This document shows, one piece after another, positions 17,375 through 26,602 of a stretch of 64,000 nucleotides of DNA. The position numbers and the translations under genes are program-made. The stretch is from CBDDKZ01 sp965230415 (GTDB lineage Bacteria; Bacteroidota; Bacteroidia; Cytophagales; JAAEPT01), in NCBI GenBank assembly GCA_965230415.1, contig CBDDKZ010000003.1, positions 434,001-498,000 of the forward strand, read 5' to 3'. A model generated the notes under the pieces. It was given only the letters and a program-made list of their open reading frames with translations. It did no database searches and was not told the DNA's origin. The stretch's first letter is position 1; each line of letters begins with the position of its first letter.

Positions 17375-18553
17375 ATGAATAATCTATCAGAACTTTTTGA
17401 CAGTCAGGAAGATGAACAACTAGCTGTAGAGAAGAAGTACAAACCGAATGTAGCCTTAATTAAAGTATTATTAGGCTTTGTTCCTCAGACCTTAGGGGTA
17501 CTGGGAACTTGGGAACCTAGTTTATTATCCTACTTTTTATTGGTGCCGAATTTTCTTGATTTGCCCAAATCTTTGTTATATAAAAAGCGAAAAGTGCTTA
17601 TCGGGCTTGCCATGTACCAATCTAGTAAAGTAGCTAATTGTACTTATTGTACAGCGCATTCTTGTACTTTTGCCCATAGACGTGGGGCAGAAGATCATCA
17701 TTTCCAGGATAAATACAACGTTGAACAGTGGATCACAAAAGAGCTGGCGCTAAGCACTGTAACCGGATGTCGACTTAAGAATAAATATGAGATTCACCAA
17801 ATTCTAAAACCATCTGAACTGGAAGCTGTGGTCAGTGCTTCCATAATGATGGGGTTCTTAAATCAATTCATGAGAAGTTTAAGCCCTCAATTAGAGCAGG
17901 AAACTTCAGACATAAAGGTGCTGCAAAGAGTAGATAATTTAACTACCGCTTTTCAAATCTTACGACATGCACCAAGAGCTATTGCAAAAGAGCGGTTATG
18001 GATTAAAGATGTGCCTGTTAAAGGCATTCAGGCAAAAACCTTTTTAAAAGAAGAGACAGGTTGTGACTATGAAGAATTAGCTCATTTAAAACCAAGGCAA
18101 CGTCGCGCTTTACGCAAAATTATAACACTGAACACGAATCCGGAAAATTCGGTAACAGGTATAAAGTATAAGCTTTTTAGTGGACTTTTATTTGCCAAAA
18201 TACATGGCGATCCTCAATTATATCAGGCTTGCATAGATCATCTCCAGACTCAACAAGAAGTGCCTAGCGTTGAGATCGAAACCTTGATTACTCGATTAGC
18301 TCATATTGATAATGATGCCACCTTTATTAGGACCATTGGTTCATCAAATTTACCCTTCAGAGCTCAAGCCATGTTGCTGTTAACCTGGACTATAACCCTA
18401 AAGGTACCCCAATTGACTTCAGCTTGTTTCAATATAATCAACAGCACTTTGAGTAAAGCAGAGATCATAGAAATTATCACTTGGAATTCAATTCAAGAGT
18501 CCTTAAGACGTTTACATAATTTTCAACATCACATTAAACTAATCAAACAATGA
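17375..18553 (+). CDS. AhpD-like / carboxymuconolactone decarboxylase-fold protein
   Basis: A 392-residue cytoplasmic protein. The AhpD-fold active site is visible at residues 89-95 (CTYCTAHSC: Cys89-x-x-Cys92-x-x-His95), in the usual place after an amphipathic helix. Such CxxC/His proteins reduce peroxides or act on lactones. At nearly 400 residues it is about twice a typical single-domain member, with a second, C-terminal half (from about 220) that resembles a repeated helical domain without the Cys pair. Its stop overlaps the start of the MCP gene by four bases (ATGA), so the two are translationally coupled. That pairing suggests a redox or peroxide-linked sensory function (inference). It lies divergently from the double-HTH regulator and shares its operator region. 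Confidence 0.7.
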   Translation: MNNLSELFDSQEDEQLAVEKKYKPNVALIKVLLGFVPQTLGVLGTWEPSLLSYFLLVPNFLDLPKSLLYKKRKVLIGLAMYQSSKVANCTYCTAHSCTFAHRRGAEDHHFQDKYNVEQWITKELALSTVTGCRLKNKYEIHQILKPSELEAVVSASIMMGFLNQFMRSLSPQLEQETSDIKVLQRVDNLTTAFQILRHAPRAIAKERLWIKDVPVKGIQAKTFLKEETGCDYEELAHLKPRQRRALRKIITLNTNPENSVTGIKYKLFSGLLFAKIHGDPQLYQACIDHLQTQQEVPSVEIETLITRLAHIDNDATFIRTIGSSNLPFRAQAMLLLTWTITLKVPQLTSACFNIINSTLSKAEIIEIITWNSIQESLRRLHNFQHHIKLIKQ

Positions 18554-20121
18554 AAGCTATTATTAAATTTGACCAGCGCCAGGTTCGAAAAATGATTTTA
18601 TTGGCGGTGACATCGATCAAAGTTTCTTTTCTACTCTCTATAATACTCACCGTTTACATAGGTTTTGTTAGTTTAAATGAGTGGGGCGAATTGTTTGCGC
18701 ACCCCGGACCTTATGCCGTACTGGGAACTTATATAACCCTGACAGTACTCATTTTCAAACGTATTTTCCGTACCATAGTAAAAAACTACACTCAGGGCAG
18801 GGTTGGCAAAGCTCAAACGCTGTTGTTTGCCGCACCAGTTACATTCGTTTTATTGAGTACAATTTCGGGTGTTTGTATTATTCCCGTCGGTAATATGATT
18901 GGCTGGAGTGGGCATAAAACCTTCACCTTAGGTTGGTCTTTTCCATTTTGGTATTTGTTGGCTAGTCAACCGGCTACCATTCTTATGATCAAGAAAGTGG
19001 AACACTTCGGCAAATATATAGAATTGGATCGAAAGACCAACTTTGGAGTTCAACGCAAATTTAACATTACCATTGTCTTAAGTTTTCTGGCCGCGGTGGG
19101 TACATTTGGCACCATGATGTACATGATGATGTACACCGAATTAATTCTGAAGGGTATTAGCGGGATGGAAGTCATTGATCATAGTATATTAAAAGTGTTT
19201 ATAATCTCAATGATAGTCGTTTTGCAAGCAGGATTGCCTATAATAATGCTGAGCAAATATGTTAATGATGAAATTAAGCGGATATCCATCTTTTTAAAAG
19301 AATTGGCTCAGGGAGACTTGAGAACTAGAGTTCATTCAGTCTTGCGTGATGAGATCGGGGAGGTTTACTGCAACCTGAACATTTTCATTGAAAATTTAAT
19401 GGGCATTTTCCAAAAGATTATAAAACTTTCAGCGGCGCTTAACGAATCGGGTGATCATTTTACGCAGATGGCCAAAATAACCAATGAAGGAGCATCTACA
19501 CAAGCTACAGAAAGTGAAGAAATTGCTGCTGCTATGGAGCAAATGAAAGCTATTATTTCAGAAAATAAAGACAAGGCACAGTCAGGACATCAATTGGCCC
19601 AAAAGTCTTATCAGGTTCTTTTAGAGGGCAAGAAATACCTCGATGGTTCGCTAACGGCTTTAAAAGATGTTATAGATGAGGTAAGTATTATCGATGATAT
19701 TTCCAGAAATACGAACATGTTGTCGCTCAATGCACATGTAGAAGCCGCTCGCGCCGGCGAGCAGGGAAAAGGTTTTGGTGTTGTGGCGAGAGAGGTCAAA
19801 AAATTGGCTGCACGCAGTCAGGAGGGAGCTGTGCGTCTGGATAGATTAAGCAGTAGTAGTATGGATACTGCGAACAAGTCACAGGAAATAATGAAAACTA
19901 TTGAGCAAAGTCTTCAACAAACGGCAGAAATTAGTGAAGATATTGCCAATTCAAGTACTGAGCAAGATAACAGTGCTTCATTTATCAATGATTCCATTAA
20001 TAAATTGAGTTTTGTAATTCAACAAAATTCAGAATTAGCAGAAAAAATGCACGATGCTGCCGACGAACAACGTGTAAAGGCACAAGAACTTAATGCGTCT
20101 TTAAAATTTTTTAAAATTTAA
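18550..20121 (+). CDS. Methyl-accepting chemotaxis-type receptor with membrane-embedded sensor
   Basis: A 523-residue protein. The first 235 residues contain about six hydrophobic segments with only short loops, so there is no periplasmic ligand domain. A HAMP-like linker follows (KELAQGDLRTRVHS, then DEIGEVYCNLN). The rest is a long coiled-coil signalling domain whose hairpin tip is conserved (NTNMLSLNAHVEAARAGEQG, then KGFGVVAREVKKLA). By family knowledge this tip contacts CheA/CheW. No che genes are in the window, and many Bacteroidota glide without chemotaxis arrays, so the output is uncertain. It is coupled to the AhpD-like gene by a four-base overlap, and a degraded copy of its 3' part occurs at 24.66-24.94 kb. 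Confidence 0.85.
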   Translation: MKAIIKFDQRQVRKMILLAVTSIKVSFLLSIILTVYIGFVSLNEWGELFAHPGPYAVLGTYITLTVLIFKRIFRTIVKNYTQGRVGKAQTLLFAAPVTFVLLSTISGVCIIPVGNMIGWSGHKTFTLGWSFPFWYLLASQPATILMIKKVEHFGKYIELDRKTNFGVQRKFNITIVLSFLAAVGTFGTMMYMMMYTELILKGISGMEVIDHSILKVFIISMIVVLQAGLPIIMLSKYVNDEIKRISIFLKELAQGDLRTRVHSVLRDEIGEVYCNLNIFIENLMGIFQKIIKLSAALNESGDHFTQMAKITNEGASTQATESEEIAAAMEQMKAIISENKDKAQSGHQLAQKSYQVLLEGKKYLDGSLTALKDVIDEVSIIDDISRNTNMLSLNAHVEAARAGEQGKGFGVVAREVKKLAARSQEGAVRLDRLSSSSMDTANKSQEIMKTIEQSLQQTAEISEDIANSSTEQDNSASFINDSINKLSFVIQQNSELAEKMHDAADEQRVKAQELNASLKFFKI

Positions 20122-20423
20122 ACATTTAATACGGAAAAATCGAGTTTAAACCGGAAATGGACACTAGATTGAGAGGGATGCGCGCCTTGTTTAATGACTT
20201 CATGTTTATGGAATTGTTGTTTTATGCTTTTACAACAAAACTAGCAAGTTGATAAGAAATAATGTCTTGGAGTATCTTGCCTTTTTCATTTTTGACTTTA
20301 GGAGTATATGAAAATTCTACGTGTTACTCCAGAATTCGACTATAGTACCAAAATAGGTTTTAGGTTCTATAATACAACGATGTTCACTTTTAGGAATCAA
20401 ATAAGGTTTTTTGTACAGATATA
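20122..20423. other. Gap between convergent genes
   Basis: About 300 bases with no ORF or repeat I can support. It separates the MCP gene from the convergent protease operon and ends at the terminator at 20424-20458. Confidence 0.4.
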
Positions 20424-20458
20424 AAAAAAGACCGAAAGGTTTTGCCTTCCGGTCTTTA
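20424..20458 (-). terminator. Terminator of the S8 protease operon (works both ways)
   Basis: A stem of about 13 bp (AAAGACCGGAAGG on the minus strand, pairing with CCTTTCGGTCTTT) closes on a CAAAA loop. On the minus strand it runs into a T tract; on the plus strand it also has T after the stem. It lies 20 bases beyond the stop of the protease gene. Confidence 0.8.
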
Positions 20459-20479
20459 CTCACGTTCCCGTATGCACTT

Positions 20480-22315
20480 TTATTGGCCACCTGTGCTAAT
20501 ATCTAAAGAGGATCCTAATTCCACTGAGAAGTTTTCGTTAATACCGACCCGGTAGGTGGCATCCAATTCCAATCTGCCACCAGTATGTACATGAGTGTTA
20601 TTGACTTCTATGAAACAATCTTCATAGCTCACATTAGTGGTGATTTGTTGATTGGCAATGGTGCTTGTACTACAGTTTTGTGCTTTTAATACAGCCGCAT
20701 ATAAATCCAGCATACCATAACCTACTTCCAGGTTCCAGGTACCATTTGGCCTACCTGCTACATTTTCATAGTTATAATCTCCTGCTTTTTGCGTAGTGCT
20801 TTCAAGTATATCTGCTATTTCAAGCACGTTCAAATCAGGATTTACAGTGATTATCAAAGCTGCACCGGCAGCAACCTGTGGTGCGGCAAAAGAAGTACCG
20901 CTCACTTTTTTATAATATTTTGGGTTGCTAAAACTGATATTGTCAAATTTGCTTGTCATTATATAACTTCCTTGTGCAACTAGATCTAATTCTGGCCCAT
21001 AATTACTACCAGGTTTGCCGATTGCTGACCAAGGATCACAGGAGTTTGGTATTATATCCGCTCGTCCACTACGAATGCCACATCGATCCACTGCGCCTAC
21101 CGCAATGACCAATGGTGGATTATAGGAGGCTGGAAAATAAACCTGATCATTGAAGTTTGCGGAACTGAATACCACAACCGTACCCAATCCGTTTCGCCCC
21201 CAAGTGTGTGCCTGATCAATGGCATCTGCTATTAATTGTATTTCAGCACTATGCCAGGAACATGATATTACTGCTGCCCCATTTTGCCAGGCCCAATTAA
21301 TCCCATCGGCACGTTTGACCTGCGCAAAAGGAGTGGCCCTAAGCGAATTAGATATTGACATCATTGGGCAATCCGGAGCAATGCCTGCCACACCCAGATT
21401 ATTATTTGTATTGGCTCCAATGATGCCTGCACACATTATACCATGATTACCATAATCATTAATTTCATTCGTACCTTTTTCTGAATCATAGACTGGAAAG
21501 CTTATATTAGTAACATCCTCGTGAAAAGTCGGGTGCCAAGTGGTATCTGCACTTAATAAACCTTCATCCAAAATGGCAATTTTCACTGCTGCAGATCCAC
21601 TTGTAATTGTACGTACTTGACAATAGTTATTGTCAAGGCCGGCAGTTCCACCTTGATTGCCATTGTTATAAAGGTGGAATAAATCACCAAATAAATCATC
21701 ATTAGTGCAGTCTCTGGCATCATTCATCAAATCGGGTTGCGCTTCCAAAACCAATCCGCTTTCATAAATATAACGGGCAATCTCTACAACCTCATAATCA
21801 GTTTGACCCAAACTGATTAGGGTATACCATTGCGGCATATAAGGGTTTTGCCCGATTACTGTTAACTTATATTGCTCGAGGTAGGCATTTAATAGTGCTA
21901 TGGATTGTCCTTGCGCCAATTTAATATACAAGCCATTGGAAGCACAAACCTCCAAACCATTTGGCAATTCAAAGGTGCTACTCACATATTGTATTTGATA
22001 GTTATCAATCATACTTTGGGGAACTCCGGCATTTGTAAATGCCCAAAAGTAATTATTCAGCAATGTGGTTGATTCTGTACTATTGTTATAAGTTGGATAG
22101 GTAAAACTTTCAAAACAGTCAATTGCTCCTCCTGTTAGAGCGCTGTAGTAGTTTTTGGCAGCGCTGGTATCGATACTTTTGGGAACCACAATGTATTGTT
22201 GTGATATTGTTTTGTTCAGCTCTAATAATTGACCTTGGTAATAATAACCATCTTGTGGCTCGCCTATTACATAATAACCCAACAGGCACAGTAATAAAGT
22301 AAGTAATGATTTCAT
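20480..22315 (-). CDS. Secreted subtilisin-like serine protease (S8)
   Basis: A 611-residue protein with an N-terminal signal peptide (residues 1-18). A propeptide-like region runs to about 230. The S8 catalytic domain shows Asp250 in AILDEG, His291 in GNHGIMCAGIIGA, an oxyanion-hole Asn at about 387 in VVFSSANFND, and Ser475 in SGTSFAAPQVAAG. All triad residues are present, so it should be active. The C-terminal 70 residues form a beta-rich tail (CFIEVNNTHVHTGGRLELDA) without a recognisable T9SS sorting signal. It is the last gene of a three-gene operon (10-base gap to the lipoprotein gene) and is followed by a strong terminator. Exported degradation of protein, or processing of the co-expressed surface protein, is plausible. 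Confidence 0.9.
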   Translation of the reverse strand: MKSLLTLLLCLLGYYVIGEPQDGYYYQGQLLELNKTISQQYIVVPKSIDTSAAKNYYSALTGGAIDCFESFTYPTYNNSTESTTLLNNYFWAFTNAGVPQSMIDNYQIQYVSSTFELPNGLEVCASNGLYIKLAQGQSIALLNAYLEQYKLTVIGQNPYMPQWYTLISLGQTDYEVVEIARYIYESGLVLEAQPDLMNDARDCTNDDLFGDLFHLYNNGNQGGTAGLDNNYCQVRTITSGSAAVKIAILDEGLLSADTTWHPTFHEDVTNISFPVYDSEKGTNEINDYGNHGIMCAGIIGANTNNNLGVAGIAPDCPMMSISNSLRATPFAQVKRADGINWAWQNGAAVISCSWHSAEIQLIADAIDQAHTWGRNGLGTVVVFSSANFNDQVYFPASYNPPLVIAVGAVDRCGIRSGRADIIPNSCDPWSAIGKPGSNYGPELDLVAQGSYIMTSKFDNISFSNPKYYKKVSGTSFAAPQVAAGAALIITVNPDLNVLEIADILESTTQKAGDYNYENVAGRPNGTWNLEVGYGMLDLYAAVLKAQNCSTSTIANQQITTNVSYEDCFIEVNNTHVHTGGRLELDATYRVGINENFSVELGSSLDISTGGQ

Positions 22316-22325
22316 AAAATTGCTT

Positions 22326-23108
22326 TTAGTGGGTTATAATCTCTACTGCATCAAATTTATTCAGGGTACCTTTTGGAATTATCGCGTGATAATAGAAATT
22401 AGTGATATCAAAACCATTGCCCGGATAAAAATTCACAGTCATTTCACTACTATCGGTTCGACAATTATAAGTAAAATCAAGTGTAGCAAAAGATCCGGCT
22501 GCACCTGCATCAGCAAGTACTCCGATAACAAAATCCGCGGTATCAAAATTGATAATCACATCACAATGAGGCTCTACTAATGAATCAAAGTCGTTTTGAT
22601 TGTCAATCACCAAAAAAGAGGCATCTGTAAATAAGGTCATTTCACTATCAGTATGCCTACAACCATATTTGCCTTCTAGCGAGTCATAAGTGATAGATTG
22701 TTTACAATCCACTTCCGAGAAGTCTAAAAACATGACGATACTATCTCCCGCAGACAATTCCAGTTCCTTTACAGGGATTTGAACGGCCGGTTCACCATAA
22801 ACTGCATAGACATAATATTCCTGGTTGGCATCAAGTTGCATCATCAGACTTTGTGCACTGCTTTCATAACTACCTTCATACACTTTATTACTTGAAGAAT
22901 CGATACTACCTGCCAGTTCATCATTTATATAAACGGTCACGGGTGCATAATCATAACCATTGATTATTGTTTGTGCATTGCTGTGGAACAATACCATTGC
23001 TGTCGTAACAGTTTCAGGATCTTCTTTTTTTAGTAAAACTTCTTTTTTGCAGGCCACTAATAGACCTAAAAAAAGTATAAAGAATAGAATTTTCATTTTT
23101 ATCTTCAT
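22326..23108 (-). CDS. Lipoprotein of unknown function
   Basis: A 260-residue protein with a lipoprotein signal sequence, the lipobox LLVAC ending at residue 20, then Lys-Lys-Glu. The body looks like two small beta-sandwich domains, DUF4397-like in the first (AQTIINGYDYAPVTVYIND), with many acidic residues. I give the family only as a resemblance. The start overlaps the stop of the upstream S74/T9SS gene (TAATG), so the pair is translationally coupled. An internal Met at residue 5 is an alternative start. It probably sits on the cell surface next to the upstream product. Confidence 0.65.
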   Translation of the reverse strand: MKIKMKILFFILFLGLLVACKKEVLLKKEDPETVTTAMVLFHSNAQTIINGYDYAPVTVYINDELAGSIDSSSNKVYEGSYESSAQSLMMQLDANQEYYVYAVYGEPAVQIPVKELELSAGDSIVMFLDFSEVDCKQSITYDSLEGKYGCRHTDSEMTLFTDASFLVIDNQNDFDSLVEPHCDVIINFDTADFVIGVLADAGAAGSFATLDFTYNCRTDSSEMTVNFYPGNGFDITNFYYHAIIPKGTLNKFDAVEIITH

Positions 23109-24388
23109 TAATCGGTTATAATCATTCTTTTACTATCAATTAAGTGATCATCCAAAACCAACGCATACATAAACATACCCGGTTCTAATTGATAACCTTC
23201 TATAATTACTGTAGTTTGTCCACGTTCCGGAACTGGGACGCTTAAAACCTGTTTTCCCTGAAGGTCATAGATATAAACCCAGGCAGCTCCCACTTCTTGT
23301 GGTACGTGCATTTTAATTGTTGTTTTTTTACGGAATGGATTGGGTGTGTTTTCAAATAATACTGCATTCGCATACATTGTTTCTTCTACCTGGCTCATTT
23401 TTCTGCCTGCCCCATTTTTTAATGTTTGTACTTGGGCATCTAATTCTTTGATCGCTTCTACCAGTACCGGTATTAATCCATCATAGTTAACAAATTTATC
23501 CCCAGTTTCATCTTCTTTCACCACCTGAGGTAGTATAGATTCAATTTCTTGTGCTAAAAAGCCGTAATGCGTCGGTGTTTGATCCTTCTTAAGTCCATTC
23601 ATTACTGGGTTGACAGGTATTTGGTGTCCGTTTACCATCAATGGGTAATTTGGACTATTGCGATGTCCTTGTCTGAATTTATAGGTTACACCACGCATTT
23701 TTCGCACGCAGTTCAAGCCGTTATGGATGGTTTTTATATCACGTTTACGAGTACTATCGCTATTGGTAAAATAGGCTCCGGTTCCGGATATGTAAGCACG
23801 TTCAATCATCCCGTCTTCATCATAAAATCGTACCATTCTTCCCTGGTCACCGGCAGACCAAAAACAGATATAATCATGATCGAAATAGGCTCCTGCACTT
23901 TCAAAATAAGCATTTTCCAAAATTAGACCTCCATGGGGATTCTGTGGATTAAAATCAAAATTTTGCGCCTCTGCGAATGTTCCCTTTTTACCATAATATG
24001 CCCTGTTATAACCTTCAGATCCAAAACTTGTAATTTTGTATTTATCATTAGGCCCTAAATTAGCATTACTAAAAGAAAGTACGGCAGGATGATCGGAGTC
24101 ATTAATATTGGAGAAAATTTTCCCAATTCCGTTTTTATCGGTACCAAAACCATAAGAATAAACAGGCGTACTGGCCCAGTAAATAGATTGGCTATTTTGG
24201 GCACTGGCCAGACGCATCAGCCCATCACCAAGCGGATTACTAACGTATAAGTCCCAAATAAAACTACTATTACTTTGGCTGCCTATCCTTACATTACCGT
24301 CAGAAAACACTTTAAGTTGCCCATATGTGTGTTTATTGTGGAAAAATAATAGTGTTGCTAGGATGTAAATAAAATTAATTGATTTCAT
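23108..24388 (-). CDS. Surface protein with S74 self-cleaving chaperone domain and T9SS sorting domain
   Basis: A 426-residue protein with a signal peptide (to about residue 23, HTYG). An N-terminal beta-rich region of about 190 residues follows. The intramolecular chaperone/peptidase S74 domain is at about 205-320: NSDSTRKRDIKTIHNGLNCV, then GFLAQEIESILPQVV and YDGLIPVLVEAIKELD leading into a coiled coil. The end is a T9SS C-terminal domain at about 345-426 (FENTPNPFRKKTTI, VYIYDLQGKQVL, and terminal SKRMIITD). S74 domains are best known from phage tailspikes, where they trimerise the fold and then cut themselves off at a Ser in a Ser-Asp-Lys/Arg-type motif; here DSTRKRDI replaces it. The gene leads the three-gene operon and has a candidate operator 17-34 bases before its start. 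Confidence 0.85.
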   Translation of the reverse strand: MKSINFIYILATLLFFHNKHTYGQLKVFSDGNVRIGSQSNSSFIWDLYVSNPLGDGLMRLASAQNSQSIYWASTPVYSYGFGTDKNGIGKIFSNINDSDHPAVLSFSNANLGPNDKYKITSFGSEGYNRAYYGKKGTFAEAQNFDFNPQNPHGGLILENAYFESAGAYFDHDYICFWSAGDQGRMVRFYDEDGMIERAYISGTGAYFTNSDSTRKRDIKTIHNGLNCVRKMRGVTYKFRQGHRNSPNYPLMVNGHQIPVNPVMNGLKKDQTPTHYGFLAQEIESILPQVVKEDETGDKFVNYDGLIPVLVEAIKELDAQVQTLKNGAGRKMSQVEETMYANAVLFENTPNPFRKKTTIKMHVPQEVGAAWVYIYDLQGKQVLSVPVPERGQTTVIIEGYQLEPGMFMYALVLDDHLIDSKRMIITD

Positions 24389-24404
24389 GATAATTAGATA
24401 TATA

Positions 24405-24422
24405 TGATACGTAACAAATATG
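24405..24422. promoter_or_regulatory. Candidate operator shared with the double-HTH regulator
   Basis: TGATACGTAACAAATATG is the reverse complement of CATATTTGTTACGTATCA. It differs at one base of eighteen from CATATTTGTTACGTGTCA inside the palindrome at 17174-17191. It sits 17-34 bases before the start of the S74/T9SS operon. Confidence 0.6.
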
Positions 24423-24660
24423 ACTATTTTTTATATCTAAAACGTTATCAAATAATCATATAATAATTAAGTTAGCACAATCACTATAAACAACTTATTC
24501 CTGATTTTTTTCACTAGTTATGCTTTATTGTTCCGAATCAAAGGATTGATTTCAACACTTTCGCTTTATAAACTTATTCTTTAGAAAATTGACAAAGCTG
24601 GACTAAGATGTTACAGAGCAGGTAATTATTATCAAAGTTATTTGGAGGAAACGATTACAT

Positions 24661-24935
24661 AATCGCTTAATGAAAGCATAAAAGCCGCTTGCACCAGAGC
24701 GCAGGGGAGAGGTTTAGGTATTGCTGCGAGCGAGCCTATAAAATTGACTACGTGTAGTTAGTCTAAAGGTAGTCATACGTCTGGATAGGTTAAACAGCAG
24801 TCGCAGGAAATTATAAAATCCATTGAACAAAATCTGCGCATACAAATGGTGGGAAATTAGTGAAGACATCGTCAATTCGAGAACTGAACAAGACAATAGT
24901 GCCTCATTTATCAATAATTCCATCAATAAATTGAA
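24661..24935 (+). pseudogene. Degraded copy of the MCP signalling domain
   Basis: The DNA aligns by eye with 19723-20009 of the intact MCP gene over its whole length. Examples are CGCTTAATGAAAGC against CGCTCAATGCACATG, the block GTCTGGATAG with GTTAAACAGCAG, TCACAGGAAAT-type and GAAATTAGTGAAGA blocks, and the final TTTATCAATAATTCCATCAA. Several small deletions and frame-breaking changes leave no usable reading frame. Both copies have the same orientation, and the S8/lipoprotein/S74 operon lies between them. No remains of the AhpD-like gene were seen beside it. Confidence 0.8.
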
Positions 24936-24970
24936 TTGCCGGGAAGTACTCTTTTTGATGAGGATTCTTA

Positions 24971-25714
24971 TTAGAATTTGACCCCTATTTGAAACCTTAA
25001 ATGGCTTGTTGGAGATTTCCCCTCTTGAGAAATGTTTATACTCGGATAATTGTATGTAGCCTGTGTCTTCGTGTGTATCTTTCCAAATCGGTACTCAATA
25101 CCTAATACAAAAAGAGATACTTTAGTCGATAGCCCTATCGCATAATTTATCCCCTTGGTCCTACTCCAATAAAAAACGTCTCTATATTTGTCTTCGGGAT
25201 GCATAACCCACATTCTTGGTGTCGAAAAGGAATGCATATCAATATTTCTTTTAGATATATTTGGATAAGCCTGTACATATAACTCAATACTACTTTTTTT
25301 GTTAAGGTTGTGAGATATCGTAATACCTGGGCTTATAGCACTTACAACCCAAACACCAGATCCTATTCGATATTCAAGGTGCTCATGAACATTTACTTTT
25401 CTTTGCCATAAACCGAACATTCCTCCGACCCAAGACATTTTTAAAGATAAAGTATTGGATCCAAATTGAGTTAGTCTAAACTTGGATCCTAAATCCATAC
25501 CAATACTAGGTAAAAGAGGCATTATATCTTCATGTTTATAGCTTTCAACAGAAGGATCTAATCTATATTTTCTTCCTATTAGTGTATAGTGACATATTAC
25601 AAAATGCTCAACTTTTCGCTCGTTTTCATCAATATACTCCTCTCCATCATCTTGCGCTATCCCAACAAAAGCACAAAAGCTAAGTAGTACAACACTTAAT
25701 ATTTTTAGTCTCAT
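24971..25714 (-). CDS. Outer-membrane beta-barrel-like protein
   Basis: A 247-residue protein with a clean signal peptide (LLSFCAFVGIAQ, cleavage near residue 20) and an acidic mature start. The body consists of alternating amphipathic strands with many Tyr, Ser and Arg, separated by short turns, and it ends LRFQIGVKF with the terminal Phe typical of outer-membrane barrels. I recognise no specific family. It stands alone. The upstream 195 bases are AT-rich and probably hold its promoter. The gene lies beside the MCP pseudogene, in the recently rearranged part of the island. Confidence 0.6.
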   Translation of the reverse strand: MRLKILSVVLLSFCAFVGIAQDDGEEYIDENERKVEHFVICHYTLIGRKYRLDPSVESYKHEDIMPLLPSIGMDLGSKFRLTQFGSNTLSLKMSWVGGMFGLWQRKVNVHEHLEYRIGSGVWVVSAISPGITISHNLNKKSSIELYVQAYPNISKRNIDMHSFSTPRMWVMHPEDKYRDVFYWSRTKGINYAIGLSTKVSLFVLGIEYRFGKIHTKTQATYNYPSINISQEGKSPTSHLRFQIGVKF

Positions 25715-25908
25715 TTTCTGGTTATAAGCTTCTGGCGTAAAACTATGGTTTAATGTCCTAATATCAAATTAAGAGAAACTGTAACTAAGCATCTTTTACA
25801 TTTTTCAAATATTTTCATAGCTATTATTTTTAGTATTTACTAATTTTAACATCAACTAATTAACCTGAAAACCGTTATACCTATGTAATACTTTAAATAT
25901 AAGCACAC

Positions 25909-26304
25909 ATGAGAACCCTTCAGAGCTTATTAGATGCCGGATATGTGCCTAAAACCGGACAAAAATTCTATAAAACCTATTCACTCAAACCTAGTTTGGT
26001 ATTTAAAGGAGTGAGCCAGGTCACTTGGGAAAAGAAGTTCACTTTTGAGCCCGACCCACACGACGATCTCGATAGGTACTATTTGCACCCTTACTTCCCG
26101 GATGAACCGGTAATGGCCGTGAAAATGCTCAAGCCTATGCCTTGCATGAGTGCCAATAAAGTCTACTACCTAAACGCTGGTGTTTTAACTATCGATGATA
26201 ACATAAACTTCGACGAGGTGCTTATCTACAATTATCCTACCTTCTTTCAGCCTTTGTATGAGAAGTATCACAATAGGAGAAATGACGGTGTGAGGTGGAG
26301 TTGA
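25909..26304 (+). CDS. Hypothetical soluble protein, possibly phage-related
   Basis: A 131-residue protein starting MRTLQSLLDAGYVPKTGQKF, rich in Tyr, Phe and Pro, with no signal peptide or membrane segment. It includes PDPHDDLDRYYLHPYFPDEP in the middle. It is noticeably more GC-rich than the bases on either side. Composition and style resemble small phage genes, and it sits in the same island as the terminase and portal remnants, but I have no family match. Flanks of nearly 200 and 300 bases show no other gene. Confidence 0.5.
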   Translation: MRTLQSLLDAGYVPKTGQKFYKTYSLKPSLVFKGVSQVTWEKKFTFEPDPHDDLDRYYLHPYFPDEPVMAVKMLKPMPCMSANKVYYLNAGVLTIDDNINFDEVLIYNYPTFFQPLYEKYHNRRNDGVRWS

Positions 26305-26602
26305 AATATTGACTGACTTCCAATTTGTATTATTAAACGGATTTCCGCATAAATTTCTTTAGGAGTGGTATATTGTGAGTTTACTATCGTTTTTAAAACT
26401 TAGATTCATATAACTCGCATAACATTGATTTTTGTTTGCCGGGCTGAGATCTGCTAAAATATTATGAACGATATGGTTAACTTCCTAAAACGGTTCTGCC
26501 TGCAGGTAACATTCCCTATTAGTAATAAAGTTAATTTTAATATAGTGTAATATGGTAGAAAATATCATTGTTTATAGGCTTTAAATAAGTCTCAAGTCAA
26601 TT

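Noticed and set aside
24714..24926. Minus-strand ORF over the MCP pseudogene
   Set aside because: The DNA aligns with the plus-strand MCP gene; the reverse frame is a by-product.
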